Shown: positions 1-5,276 of the stretch, one piece after another
Layout: every line of letters starts with the position of its first letter
Position numbering within the stretch: the first letter of the stretch is position 1
Origin: a bacterium
Lineage (GTDB): Bacteria > UBP14 > UBA6098
Assembly: GCA_030642425.1 (NCBI GenBank)
Contig: DAOWNU010000115.1
Location: forward strand, 1 to 6,456
Direction of reading: 5' to 3'
Length of the DNA: 6,456 bases
Made by a program: the position numbers and the translations under genes
The notes under the pieces: generated by a model
The model's database searches: none
Told to the model about the DNA's origin: nothing
The model's input: only the letters and a program-made list of their open reading frames with translations

Positions 1-143
1 AATTCATTAGGCCTCATTCGAGACCCAATTATTGCAACGCACCCCTTTTTTCACTTTTTACGGTAAAATTTCCAAATTATCGCCGGAGTAGAGGGTGTTC
101 ATGCGTTTTTTTTTATTATAGTATCGCCTAAATAGGTATCATC

Positions 144-1394
144 TTAATAGAATGAGCTAGTATCAACTGAAGCTCCTTCTAAATACATACCGTTTTGATC
201 GAAATAACCATTGAAAGTGCCGGGGAACCCACGTGATCCCATTTCTTCCTTATCGAATTCTAATGTAACATCTACCTCCATGTTGCCGGAAAAGTAGACG
301 CGTTCTCTTTCAGGGCTGCCATTTATTAAAACATCGCCAATAGAGATACTTTCTATCTTTGTATTACTTGAAATTATGTCAAGCGCATTATGTAGATCAT
401 CATAGTCGGGCGTATTTGCTATAAGTTCTTCGAAAACAAAAGAGGCTATTTCGCCCAAATACAATTCTTTTAAAGCCGCGTTGTCCAAACGAGTGTTTAT
501 TTCCATTCTTTCTTGGTTATTTGGTTCGTAGTTGTCAAATATATATTGCGCTGCATTAAAGCGGATATCTGCTTCGTGGTGCGTTGTGCTAATCGCGTAT
601 AGGTATTCGTAACAATTGCTATTATATTTCCCTCCATACAATTCATTTACCAAAGCAATGAATGCGTCATATTCAATACGCTCGGTCGCTTCTACCGCTG
701 CATCTGTATTTTCGTCGATTAATAAGCTCTTTATAATACTATCGATTGCTTTTGCCGATTCAGTATCGTAAGGCCATATTTCAGTTCCTTTGGGGTATGA
801 TTCTGTGAAGGGCCGAAGCAAATGCATCACATCAGATAATACTTCTTCTGGTATTTCATCTCTATGTTCTAAAATAGCGCCATCTAACGTAGTTATACCT
901 TTTAACTGCTTATAGCTCTCAGGTAGAAATTGCTGAATGAGATCATAATTATTGCGTATTAACAGTATATTCGTTATTTCAGAAGAATCCCATACAAGCG
1001 TACGAATATCTCCATCATTATTATCTAGGCTATCAAGGAGTTTCTTTGCTCCAGCACTTACCGTAGTCGTAGTAGCAAGTAAAAAACCGTTCGCATTATG
1101 TTGAATAAGTTTATCTTTAATACTTGGATTCGGTAAATCTGATTCGCACACGGATTTCCCGCTTTCGGCATTGTCTTTACAACTCACTAACCAAGTAATT
1201 TTATCCTTTGATAGGCAACCGGTCAGAATTTCCGTGAATAATAAATCATATCCATCATCTGGTCCTCTCCCCGACCAACGTGGTGATAGGTTCATTCTTT
1301 TTCCGATTTGACGTATTAACTGCTCGAATCCTTCTCCAGGTATCGAAGATAATAATCCTGTATAATCTATAAGCGTTTTTTTCTTTTTTTTCAT
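144..1394 (-). CDS. Mrr-type (PD-(D/E)XK) restriction endonuclease-like protein
   Basis: Predicted 416-aa DNA endonuclease, probably a type IV-like or solitary defence nuclease. The N-terminal part (about residues 12-125) has the Mrr-like layout: GEGFEQLI helix (20-27), a GRGPDDGYD loop with acidic D50, then WLVSCK with K73. S71 stands where Q or E is common in the D-(E/Q)xK motif. The GFLLATTTT strand (103-111) continues the fold. Residues 160-340 are mostly helical with no family I recognise. Residues 345-416 look beta-rich and end in VDTSSFY at the extreme C terminus. The start is supported by AAGG (complement of 1404-1407) 9 nt upstream. The gene is AT-rich (22/60 GC at 361-420 against 35/60 at 3361-3420 in the phoH-like gene), which suggests acquisition by transfer. 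No methylase or specificity subunit lies beside it. The nuclease call is fairly sure; target and C-terminal role are unknown. Confidence 0.8.
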   Translation of the reverse strand: MKKKKKTLIDYTGLLSSIPGEGFEQLIRQIGKRMNLSPRWSGRGPDDGYDLLFTEILTGCLSKDKITWLVSCKDNAESGKSVCESDLPNPSIKDKLIQHNANGFLLATTTTVSAGAKKLLDSLDNNDGDIRTLVWDSSEITNILLIRNNYDLIQQFLPESYKQLKGITTLDGAILEHRDEIPEEVLSDVMHLLRPFTESYPKGTEIWPYDTESAKAIDSIIKSLLIDENTDAAVEATERIEYDAFIALVNELYGGKYNSNCYEYLYAISTTHHEADIRFNAAQYIFDNYEPNNQERMEINTRLDNAALKELYLGEIASFVFEELIANTPDYDDLHNALDIISSNTKIESISIGDVLINGSPERERVYFSGNMEVDVTLEFDKEEMGSRGFPGTFNGYFDQNGMYLEGASVDTSSFY

Positions 1395-1444
1395 CGCATT
1401 GCGCCTTTTTTTTCCTTCTATCCAATTAAAATCCGGGGCGGCGG

Positions 1445-1525
1445 TTTGTTAAGGGCTATCCCCGCACTCAGTTTCATTTAGCTCCCAATATAATCCGTCC
1501 TTCGTTTTCGCACACTCTTAACAAA
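1445..1525. repeat. 9-bp inverted repeat pair flanking the leader of the Mrr-type gene
   Basis: TTTGTTAAG at 1445-1453 is the perfect reverse complement of CTTAACAAA at 1517-1525. The right arm abuts the predicted -10 box (1526-1531) and would cover the start site. The left arm lies about 70 nt inside the leader. This placement would suit a repressor binding two half-sites, but a 9-bp match may be chance. Confidence 0.35.
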
Positions 1526-1554
1526 AGTATAGCCTATCGGTGCGCATTTCGCAA
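1526..1554 (-). promoter_or_regulatory. Sigma70-like promoter of the Mrr-type gene
   Basis: Read on the minus strand, TTGCGA (complement of 1549-1554) is followed after exactly 17 nt by TATACT (complement of 1526-1531). These match the -35 box at 4 of 6 positions and the -10 box at 5 of 6. Transcription would begin near 1519 and leave a leader of about 125 nt before the ATG at 1394. The start-site region carries one arm of a 9-bp inverted repeat. Confidence 0.5.
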
Positions 1555-1920
1555 GGAAAATCTCTCGACTGCGGCTATTTTGGCATATTTACCCGCCGGA
1601 GGGGTCAAAACCGCGTAGAATAAGGCTTTCACTGCTCCGATGCGCTTCTCCACTCCTCCTATATTCTCCAAAACTGCATCGAAACTGCTTAAAACTGCTC
1701 CAACTCTCTTCTCCACTGCTCCTATATGCTTCAAAACTGCATCGAAACGGCTTAAAACTGCTCCGACTCGCTCCTCCACTACTCCTGCGCGGCTTTCCAC
1801 TCCTCCGATGCGCTTCTCCACTCCTCCTACATGCTCTAAAACTCCTCCGACACGCTTCTCCACTCCTCCGATGTGCTTTAAAACTTTGTTTAAGGCCATG
1901 TCGGAGCTGTTGAGGTCCAT
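1534..1920 (-). CDS. Doubtful ORF of GxV heptad repeats, 128 aa
   Basis: Open frame made largely of seven-residue units of the form G-[GA]-V-[EL]-[KES]-[RH]-[IVF], such as GGVEKRI, GGVLEHV, GAVLSRF and DAVLKHI. V at position 3 and I/V/F at position 7 alternate with 4-3 spacing, the pattern of a coiled coil, although the repeated glycines are unusual for one. Substitutions at the hydrophobic position are conservative, which is protein-like. Against a real gene: no Shine-Dalgarno precedes the ATG at 1920, the 21-bp repeat keeps several frames open simply because 21 is a multiple of 3, and the tail (residues about 105-128) is unlike the repeats. It may be a decayed or degenerate repeat gene, or pure repeat DNA. 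Low confidence. Confidence 0.22.
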   Translation of the reverse strand: MDLNSSDMALNKVLKHIGGVEKRVGGVLEHVGGVEKRIGGVESRAGVVEERVGAVLSRFDAVLKHIGAVEKRVGAVLSSFDAVLENIGGVEKRIGAVKALFYAVLTPPAGKYAKIAAVERFSLRNAHR

Positions 1921-2092
1921 TCGGGAGCGGTTAATGGCCGTATCGGAGCAATCAAAACGGGTTTGGGAGCGTGCAATTCTTGTTACGAATCGATCAAAAC
2001 GAACTTCGGAGTAGTTTTTGTTCGTCTCGGAACGGTCAAAACGACCGCCGGAGCGGTTATCGAACGAAAAGGAGCAATCTCAGGGCGGAGTA
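1631..2092. repeat. 21-bp tandem array of 22 units with head-to-head inversion
   Basis: Units begin every 21 bp at 1631, 1652, 1673 and so on to 2072 without a break in phase (22 x 21 = 462 bp). In the left arm (1631-1882) the conserved element CGGAG-[CG]-AGT lies on the minus strand (seen on plus as ACT[GC]CTCCG). In the right arm (about 1904-2092) the related CGGAGCGGT, CGGAGTAGT and CGGAACGGT lie on the plus strand. The change of strand falls in the degenerate unit 1883-1903. Left-arm units end on the plus strand in either CTCC or AAA in a mixed order. Two more degraded units may extend it left to about 1589. Translated outward, both arms give Gly-Ala-Val-X4 heptads. No spacers, so it is not a CRISPR array. 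Confidence 0.9.
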
Positions 2093-2102
2093 ACGAGAGA
2101 AT
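2085..2102 (+). repeat. 18-bp perfect direct repeat, copy 1
   Basis: GCGGAGTAACGAGAGAAT, identical to 2292-2309. It overlaps the end of the 21-bp array and directly abuts the left end of the AT-rich foldback segment (2103). Confidence 0.85.
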
Positions 2103-2233
2103 ATTAAATATCAAAAATCAAATAGAAAAATTACAAATCAAAAATCAAAATTATCTTCACCCCGATTTCTTTGTTTAACGGGGATTTTTAATTTTTGATA
2201 TGTCATTTTGCATTTTACACTTTCATATTTAAT
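2103..2233. repeat. AT-rich foldback segment (nested inverted repeats)
   Basis: The outermost arms ATTAAATAT (2103-2111) and ATATTTAAT (2225-2233) are perfect reverse complements. Nested inside, ATATCAAAAAT (2108-2118) pairs with ATTTTTGATAT (2191-2201), and a CCCCG/CGGGG hairpin lies in the centre. The segment starts at the base after the first 18-bp direct repeat. It resembles a MITE-like or foldback insert, but AT-rich sequence makes chance pairing easy and it has no coding capacity. Confidence 0.4.
2160..2189 (+). terminator. Weak hairpin with T-run, possible terminator
   Basis: CCCCG (2160-2164) and CGGGG (2179-2183) can pair around a 14-nt loop and are followed by ATTTTT. The stem is only 5 bp, the loop is large, and no gene ends just upstream, so a terminator role is uncertain. 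Confidence 0.3.
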
Positions 2234-2255
2234 TTTGCTTATTCCCCCCCTCCCA

Positions 2256-2295
2256 TGACGCGGAGCGTCACCCAAAGCATTACACCGCGGAGCGG
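2256..2295 (+). repeat. Two small hairpins with GGA loops
   Basis: TGACGC-GGA-GCGTCA (2256-2270, 6-bp stem) and CCGC-GGA-GCGG (2285-2295, 4-bp stem) share the core CGCGGAGCG. They sit inside a larger possible pairing of CCCCCCTC (2245-2252) with GAGGGGGG (2313-2320). They look like REP-like palindromic units. Confidence 0.45.
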
Positions 2296-2309
2296 AGTAA
2301 CGAGAGAAT
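2292..2309 (+). repeat. 18-bp perfect direct repeat, copy 2
   Basis: Second copy of GCGGAGTAACGAGAGAAT, 189 nt after copy 1. Its first four bases also form the right arm of the small hairpin CCGC-GGA-GCGG at 2285-2295. Confidence 0.85.
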
Positions 2310-2319
2310 CGAGAGGGGG

Positions 2320-2393
2320 GCCGCTGGCGCGACGCTTGCCCCGGTGAAAGTTGTTATAAAAAATCAAGACTCAGCAAGCGGCGTGACAGCGGC
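2320..2393 (+). ncRNA. Structured stem-loop SL1 (candidate RNA or DNA structural element)
   Basis: Arms 2320-2339 and 2374-2393 pair over 20 positions: 17 Watson-Crick pairs, one G-T wobble (2329/2384) and two mismatches (2327/2386 and 2332/2381), around a 34-nt loop. It shares the mid-stem strings GGCGCGA (2326-2332) and CGTGACA (2382-2388), and CCGGT at the start of the loop, with SL2 downstream. The wobble pairs as G-U only in a plus-strand transcript (C-A on minus), so if it is an RNA the plus strand is favoured. No promoter for it was identified, so the RNA label is tentative; a recombination or protein-binding DNA structure is equally possible. Confidence 0.5.
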
Positions 2394-2401
2394 GGCAGGG
2401 A

Positions 2402-2474
2402 GCTTTGGCGCGATTTGTGCCGGTTTGATTAACTGGAATGTTTTAAATATTGACAGCACAAATCGTGACAAAGC
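2402..2474 (+). ncRNA. Structured stem-loop SL2, related to SL1
   Basis: Arms 2402-2420 and 2456-2474 pair over 19 positions with one mismatch (2408/2468) and one G-T wobble (2410/2466), around a 35-nt loop. The mismatch G-A and the wobble fall at the same places as in SL1 (2327/2386 and 2329/2384). The mid-stem GGCGCGA (2407-2413) and CGTGACA (2464-2470) are kept at an offset of 81-82 nt. The outer and inner stem sequences differ from SL1 yet still pair. It ends 37 nt before the -35 box of the phoH-like gene. Confidence 0.5.
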
Positions 2475-2511
2475 GCTGGTGAGCGGCGAATTATATGTTC
2501 AACCTTAATCG

Positions 2512-2540
2512 TTGACATCCAATGCCTTCATCATTATTAT
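2512..2540 (+). promoter_or_regulatory. Strong sigma70-type promoter of the phoH-like operon
   Basis: Consensus TTGACA (2512-2517), a 17-nt spacer, then TATTAT (2535-2540, 5 of 6 to TATAAT). Transcription would start near 2547, about 68 nt before the chosen ATG at 2615. The promoter also argues against translation starting at the in-frame ATG at 2522, which lies inside it. Confidence 0.7.
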
Positions 2541-2600
2541 ATCCCAACCTTTTGCCGGTGGGTGTTGTCCAGACTTTGTTTTTTCAAGCGCATTCGAAAC

Positions 2601-2606
2601 GAAGGA
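2601..2606 (+). promoter_or_regulatory. Ribosome binding site that fixes the PhoH-like start
   Basis: GAAGGA lies 8 nt before the ATG at 2615. The in-frame ATG at 2522 has no such site and would add 31 residues not expected before a PIN domain. Confidence 0.65.
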
Positions 2607-2614
2607 AAAATCTA

Positions 2615-3946
2615 ATGCCGACGCAAAAGAAGAAGCTGTTTATAATCGACACGAACGTTATCCTCTACGATCATCAGGCAATCTACAATTTCCAGGAACA
2701 CGACGTCGTTCTCCCGATAGTCGTTCTGGAAGAACTCGACCGTTTTAAAAAAGGCAACGATCTTATAAACCTCGAGGCGCGGGAATTTATCCGGCAGCTC
2801 GATAAGATCACGGGCGACAGGCTTTTCACCAAAGGCATCTCGCTGGGCAAGGGGCGAGGACGCCTTTTTGTGGAAATCCACGCTCCCGCGGACGCCCTGA
2901 AAAATTGCGCTCTCGATATGGCAAAATCCGACCACCAGATACTCGCCATGGCAAAAGGCCTTATTGAAAAGCGGAAAGGCCGGCATGTGATAATCATAAC
3001 GAAAGATATCAACCTGCGGCTGAAAGCAAAGAGCCTCGGAATCGACGCCGAGGACTACGAGACCGGCAAGATACGAAATATCGACGAGCTTTACACCGGT
3101 CGCGATATCTACGAGACTATCGACAAAAGCCTTATCTCGCGATTCTACTCGGAGCCTTTCAGTGTGCCGGTTGAGGAAATTCCACTTCGGCAGGCCCCCA
3201 TCCCTAACCAGTATTTTATCCTGAAAAACGGAAGCTCGAGCGTGTTGGCCCGTTTCAATACCGGGACAGAGACTCTCGATAAGATTGACAAAACGACCTC
3301 TTACGGCATAACCCCACGCAACGCCGAGCAGATTTTCGCCATCGACGCTTTAATGCGTGAAGATATCAATCTGGTGACCCTCACCGGCAAGGCCGGCACG
3401 GGGAAAACATTGCTCGCGCTGGCGGCGGCATTGGCACAGAGAAGGCGATACCGGCAAATCTACCTCGCGAGGCCGATAGTTCCCCTCGGCAACCGCGATA
3501 TGGGATTTCTCCCCGGCGATATTAGCGAAAAACTCGACCCGTTCATGCAGCCGCTCTACGATAACCTTTCCGTGATAAAGCACAAGTTCCAGCCCGAATC
3601 GCATGATTATAGGCTAATTGCTGAATTGCTGGATTCCGACAAGCTCCTCATCATGCCCCTCGCATATATTCGCGGAAGAAGCCTGGAAAATATCTTCTTC
3701 ATTGTCGATGAGGCACAGAATCTCACGCCGCACGAGGTCAAAACGATTATCACCCGCGCGGGCGAGGGCGCCAAGATGATATTCACGGGCGATATCTACC
3801 AAATCGACACCCCATATCTGGACAGCCAGTCCAATGGTCTGACCTATCTTGTGGACAGGATGAAGGGACAGCCCGCTTTTGCGCAGGTGAACCTTATCAA
3901 AGGCGAGAGAAGCCCATTGGCGGAATTGGCCTCGAATTTGCTTTAA
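2615..3946 (+). CDS. PIN domain-PhoH family ATPase (YlaK/PhoH2 type)
   Basis: A 443-aa protein with an N-terminal PIN ribonuclease domain fused to a PhoH ATPase, the PhoH2/YlaK arrangement; family members are described as RNA helicase-ribonucleases. PIN acidic residues visible: D12 (FIIDTNV), E39/E40 (VVLEEL), D106 (SDHQIL) and D131 (ITKDINLRLKA). A linker of about 80 residues leads to the ATPase: Walker A GKAGTGKT (258-265), the ARPIVPLG segment (285-292), Walker B FFIVDEAQN (361-369) and the sensor-like TGD (391-393). Length and domain order are normal and no key residue is missing. The first 10 residues run straight into the first PIN strand, which supports ATG 2615 over 2522. It is cytoplasmic and likely co-transcribed with the glycosyltransferase 38 nt downstream. 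PhoH is a family name; phosphate control is not shown here. Confidence 0.92.
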   Translation: MPTQKKKLFIIDTNVILYDHQAIYNFQEHDVVLPIVVLEELDRFKKGNDLINLEAREFIRQLDKITGDRLFTKGISLGKGRGRLFVEIHAPADALKNCALDMAKSDHQILAMAKGLIEKRKGRHVIIITKDINLRLKAKSLGIDAEDYETGKIRNIDELYTGRDIYETIDKSLISRFYSEPFSVPVEEIPLRQAPIPNQYFILKNGSSSVLARFNTGTETLDKIDKTTSYGITPRNAEQIFAIDALMREDINLVTLTGKAGTGKTLLALAAALAQRRRYRQIYLARPIVPLGNRDMGFLPGDISEKLDPFMQPLYDNLSVIKHKFQPESHDYRLIAELLDSDKLLIMPLAYIRGRSLENIFFIVDEAQNLTPHEVKTIITRAGEGAKMIFTGDIYQIDTPYLDSQSNGLTYLVDRMKGQPAFAQVNLIKGERSPLAELASNLL

Positions 3947-3984
3947 TGGGCTTTGCGTAATTGACGGATTGTTTCCGGAGAACG

Positions 3985-5124
3985 ATGTCCAAAGAACAAA
4001 CAATGACACAGGAACAGCTCGATATTTCTTCCCCTCAGGAAACGGGAAAGCCACAGAAGGCGGCAATGCCAGCGGAACCGGCACTGCCGGAGGAAACTGC
4101 GCTGCCGATGGTCTCTATCGTTGTCCCCGTTCGTAACGAGGAAGAGTATATCGAAAGCTGCCTCGATTCGATTCATAATCAAACCTACGACCACGGCCGA
4201 ATCGAAGTGCTCGTTGTCAACGGCTGCTCCGAAGATGCCACCGAGCGACTCGCCATCGAATTCAGCCATAAAACCGATTTAACGATTAGAATACTTCAAA
4301 ACCCGGCGGGCAATACGCCCTGCGGCCTGAATACAGGCAGCCGAAATGCACGTGGCGATATTGTGGTCTTTTTCAACGGCCACGCGACAATGGCGCCGGA
4401 TTTTGTCGAGAAGAACGTCCAATATCTTCAAGACACCTCCGCCGATGCCGTGGGTGGACTCGTTGTGAGCACGTGCAAAGTCAACAAGATCGTGCCGAAA
4501 AGTATCGGCTACGCTCTCAACAGCCTTTTCGGGCTTGGCGGAGTTACCGCGCGCACCGGAACAAAGGCGGGATATATCAGCAATCCGAGCTTTGGGGCAT
4601 ATCGGCGGGAGCTTTTCGACCGGTTCGGCTATATCGACGAGCGGCTTACGCGAAATCAGGACTATGAGTTCAATCAGAGAATATCCTCTTCGGGCGCGGC
4701 AATATTTTTCTCGCCGGAAATAAAAAGCCTTTATTATAATCGACCGACATACTCGAGCCTCTGGCGGGAATATTATAAAGCGGCCAAATGGCGCGCATTC
4801 ATGATTGGCCGATTTGCCCGCGCCGTGATGAAACGGCATCTTGTGCCGCCGATGTTCGTGCTCAGCGTCCTCGCTCTCGGCGCGCTCTCGCCGTTTGAAT
4901 CGTGGGCGATGTGGGCGTTGATTGGCGTGTTGGGCCTTTATTTGATGACCGCGTTAGTCTCCGCCGTGAGTATCGGCCGGAGCAAAGGCCTCAAACACGT
5001 TCCGTCTATCCTCCTTTCCTATATTATTATCCACTTCGCATTCGGCCTCGGTTTCCTCTTCGGAGTTCTGTATTTTGTGATTTTCAGACGGGGCAAATAT
5101 ATCCTCGGCGCGGAAGCGCAATAG
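3985..5124 (+). CDS. Family 2 glycosyltransferase, ExoA-like, membrane-anchored
   Basis: A 379-aa inverting GT-A glycosyltransferase, probably building a cell-surface polysaccharide at the inner face of the cytoplasmic membrane. About 40 Pro/Glu/Ala-rich residues precede the GT2 domain, which opens with VSIVVPVRNEEEYIESCL (43-60). The acceptor-side motif NQDYEFNQRI (224-233) provides a plausible catalytic D226, and LYYNRPTYSSLWREYY (249-264) follows as in ExoA-like enzymes. Three hydrophobic segments close the protein (about 286-304, 308-328 and 341-367). Oddly, two positions usually Asp in relatives are Asn: VVNG (N79) and FFNGHA (N131). ATG 3985 has GGAG at 3977-3980, a short 4-nt gap; TTG 3961 in frame is possible but lacks a site. 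A TCGGC-AAT-GCCGA hairpin at 5129-5141 follows the stop but has no T-run. Family sure, substrate unknown. Confidence 0.88.
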   Translation: MSKEQTMTQEQLDISSPQETGKPQKAAMPAEPALPEETALPMVSIVVPVRNEEEYIESCLDSIHNQTYDHGRIEVLVVNGCSEDATERLAIEFSHKTDLTIRILQNPAGNTPCGLNTGSRNARGDIVVFFNGHATMAPDFVEKNVQYLQDTSADAVGGLVVSTCKVNKIVPKSIGYALNSLFGLGGVTARTGTKAGYISNPSFGAYRRELFDRFGYIDERLTRNQDYEFNQRISSSGAAIFFSPEIKSLYYNRPTYSSLWREYYKAAKWRAFMIGRFARAVMKRHLVPPMFVLSVLALGALSPFESWAMWALIGVLGLYLMTALVSAVSIGRSKGLKHVPSILLSYIIIHFAFGLGFLFGVLYFVIFRRGKYILGAEAQ

Positions 5125-5166
5125 CGGGTCGGCAATGCCGATGGTTGAGGTTGTGCGGTAATTTCC

Positions 5167-5194
5167 TTGCGCATTGAGAATAATGTAGTATATT
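5167..5194 (+). promoter_or_regulatory. Possible promoter of the toxin-antitoxin operon
   Basis: TTGCGC (5167-5172), a 16-nt gap and TATATT (5189-5194). The -10 box is good and the -35 box poor. It is suitably placed upstream of the toxin start at 5277, giving a leader of about 75 nt. Confidence 0.3.
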
Positions 5195-5239
5195 TATGGC
5201 GATGCAAATAGATCGACTTAGAGCGTCAGGAATAACGCG

Positions 5240-5258
5240 CCCAACGCGGGAGCGTGGG
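5240..5258 (+). promoter_or_regulatory. Leader hairpin with GGGA tetraloop before the toxin gene
   Basis: CCCA-A-CGC (5240-5247) pairs with GCG-TGGG (5252-5258) as a 7-bp stem with one bulged A, closed by GGGA (5248-5251), a GNRA-type tetraloop. It ends 3 nt before the GGGAG ribosome site (5262-5266), so it could influence toxin translation. Confidence 0.4.
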
Positions 5259-5276
5259 TCCGGGAGAAAAATAAAA

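Noticed and set aside
1640..2014. Plus-strand open frame of 124 aa rich in Ser, Thr, Pro and Lys
   Set aside because: It is the other strand of the 21-bp array; a repeat length divisible by three keeps the frame open. It crosses the strand-switch point and loses its pattern there, and has no ribosome site.
1631..2092. CRISPR array
   Set aside because: Units are 21 bp, directly adjacent without spacers, degenerate and inverted in part; no cas genes nearby.
1963..2178. Plus-strand open frame of 71 aa starting at TTG
   Set aside because: Its first half is the right arm of the array and its second half runs through the AT-rich foldback; no ribosome site. The heptad pattern is reported as a finding instead.
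2320..2503. Integron attC sites
   Set aside because: The fold is similar in spirit, but the GTTRRRY and RYYYAAC core boxes are missing from the stem-loops. A lone GTTCAAC at 2497-2503 has no proper partner and no integrase is present.
2522..2614. Longer start for the PhoH-like protein at ATG 2522
   Set aside because: It lies inside the spacer of the predicted promoter, has no ribosome site, and adds a stretch unlike a PIN N terminus.
4279..4839. Minus-strand open frame of 186 aa inside the glycosyltransferase
   Set aside because: Complete overlap with a gene whose motifs are clear; translation has no recognisable pattern. The other minus-strand frames inside the phoH-like gene and at 3943-4269 were dropped for the same reason.
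5129..5141. Terminator after the glycosyltransferase
   Set aside because: TCGGC-AAT-GCCGA is a short hairpin but no T-run follows; not supported as an intrinsic terminator.
5196..5276. Longer start for the toxin at ATG 5196
   Set aside because: No ribosome site, and the extra 27 residues are not expected in RelE/ParE toxins; ATG 5277 has GGGAG and gives normal length.
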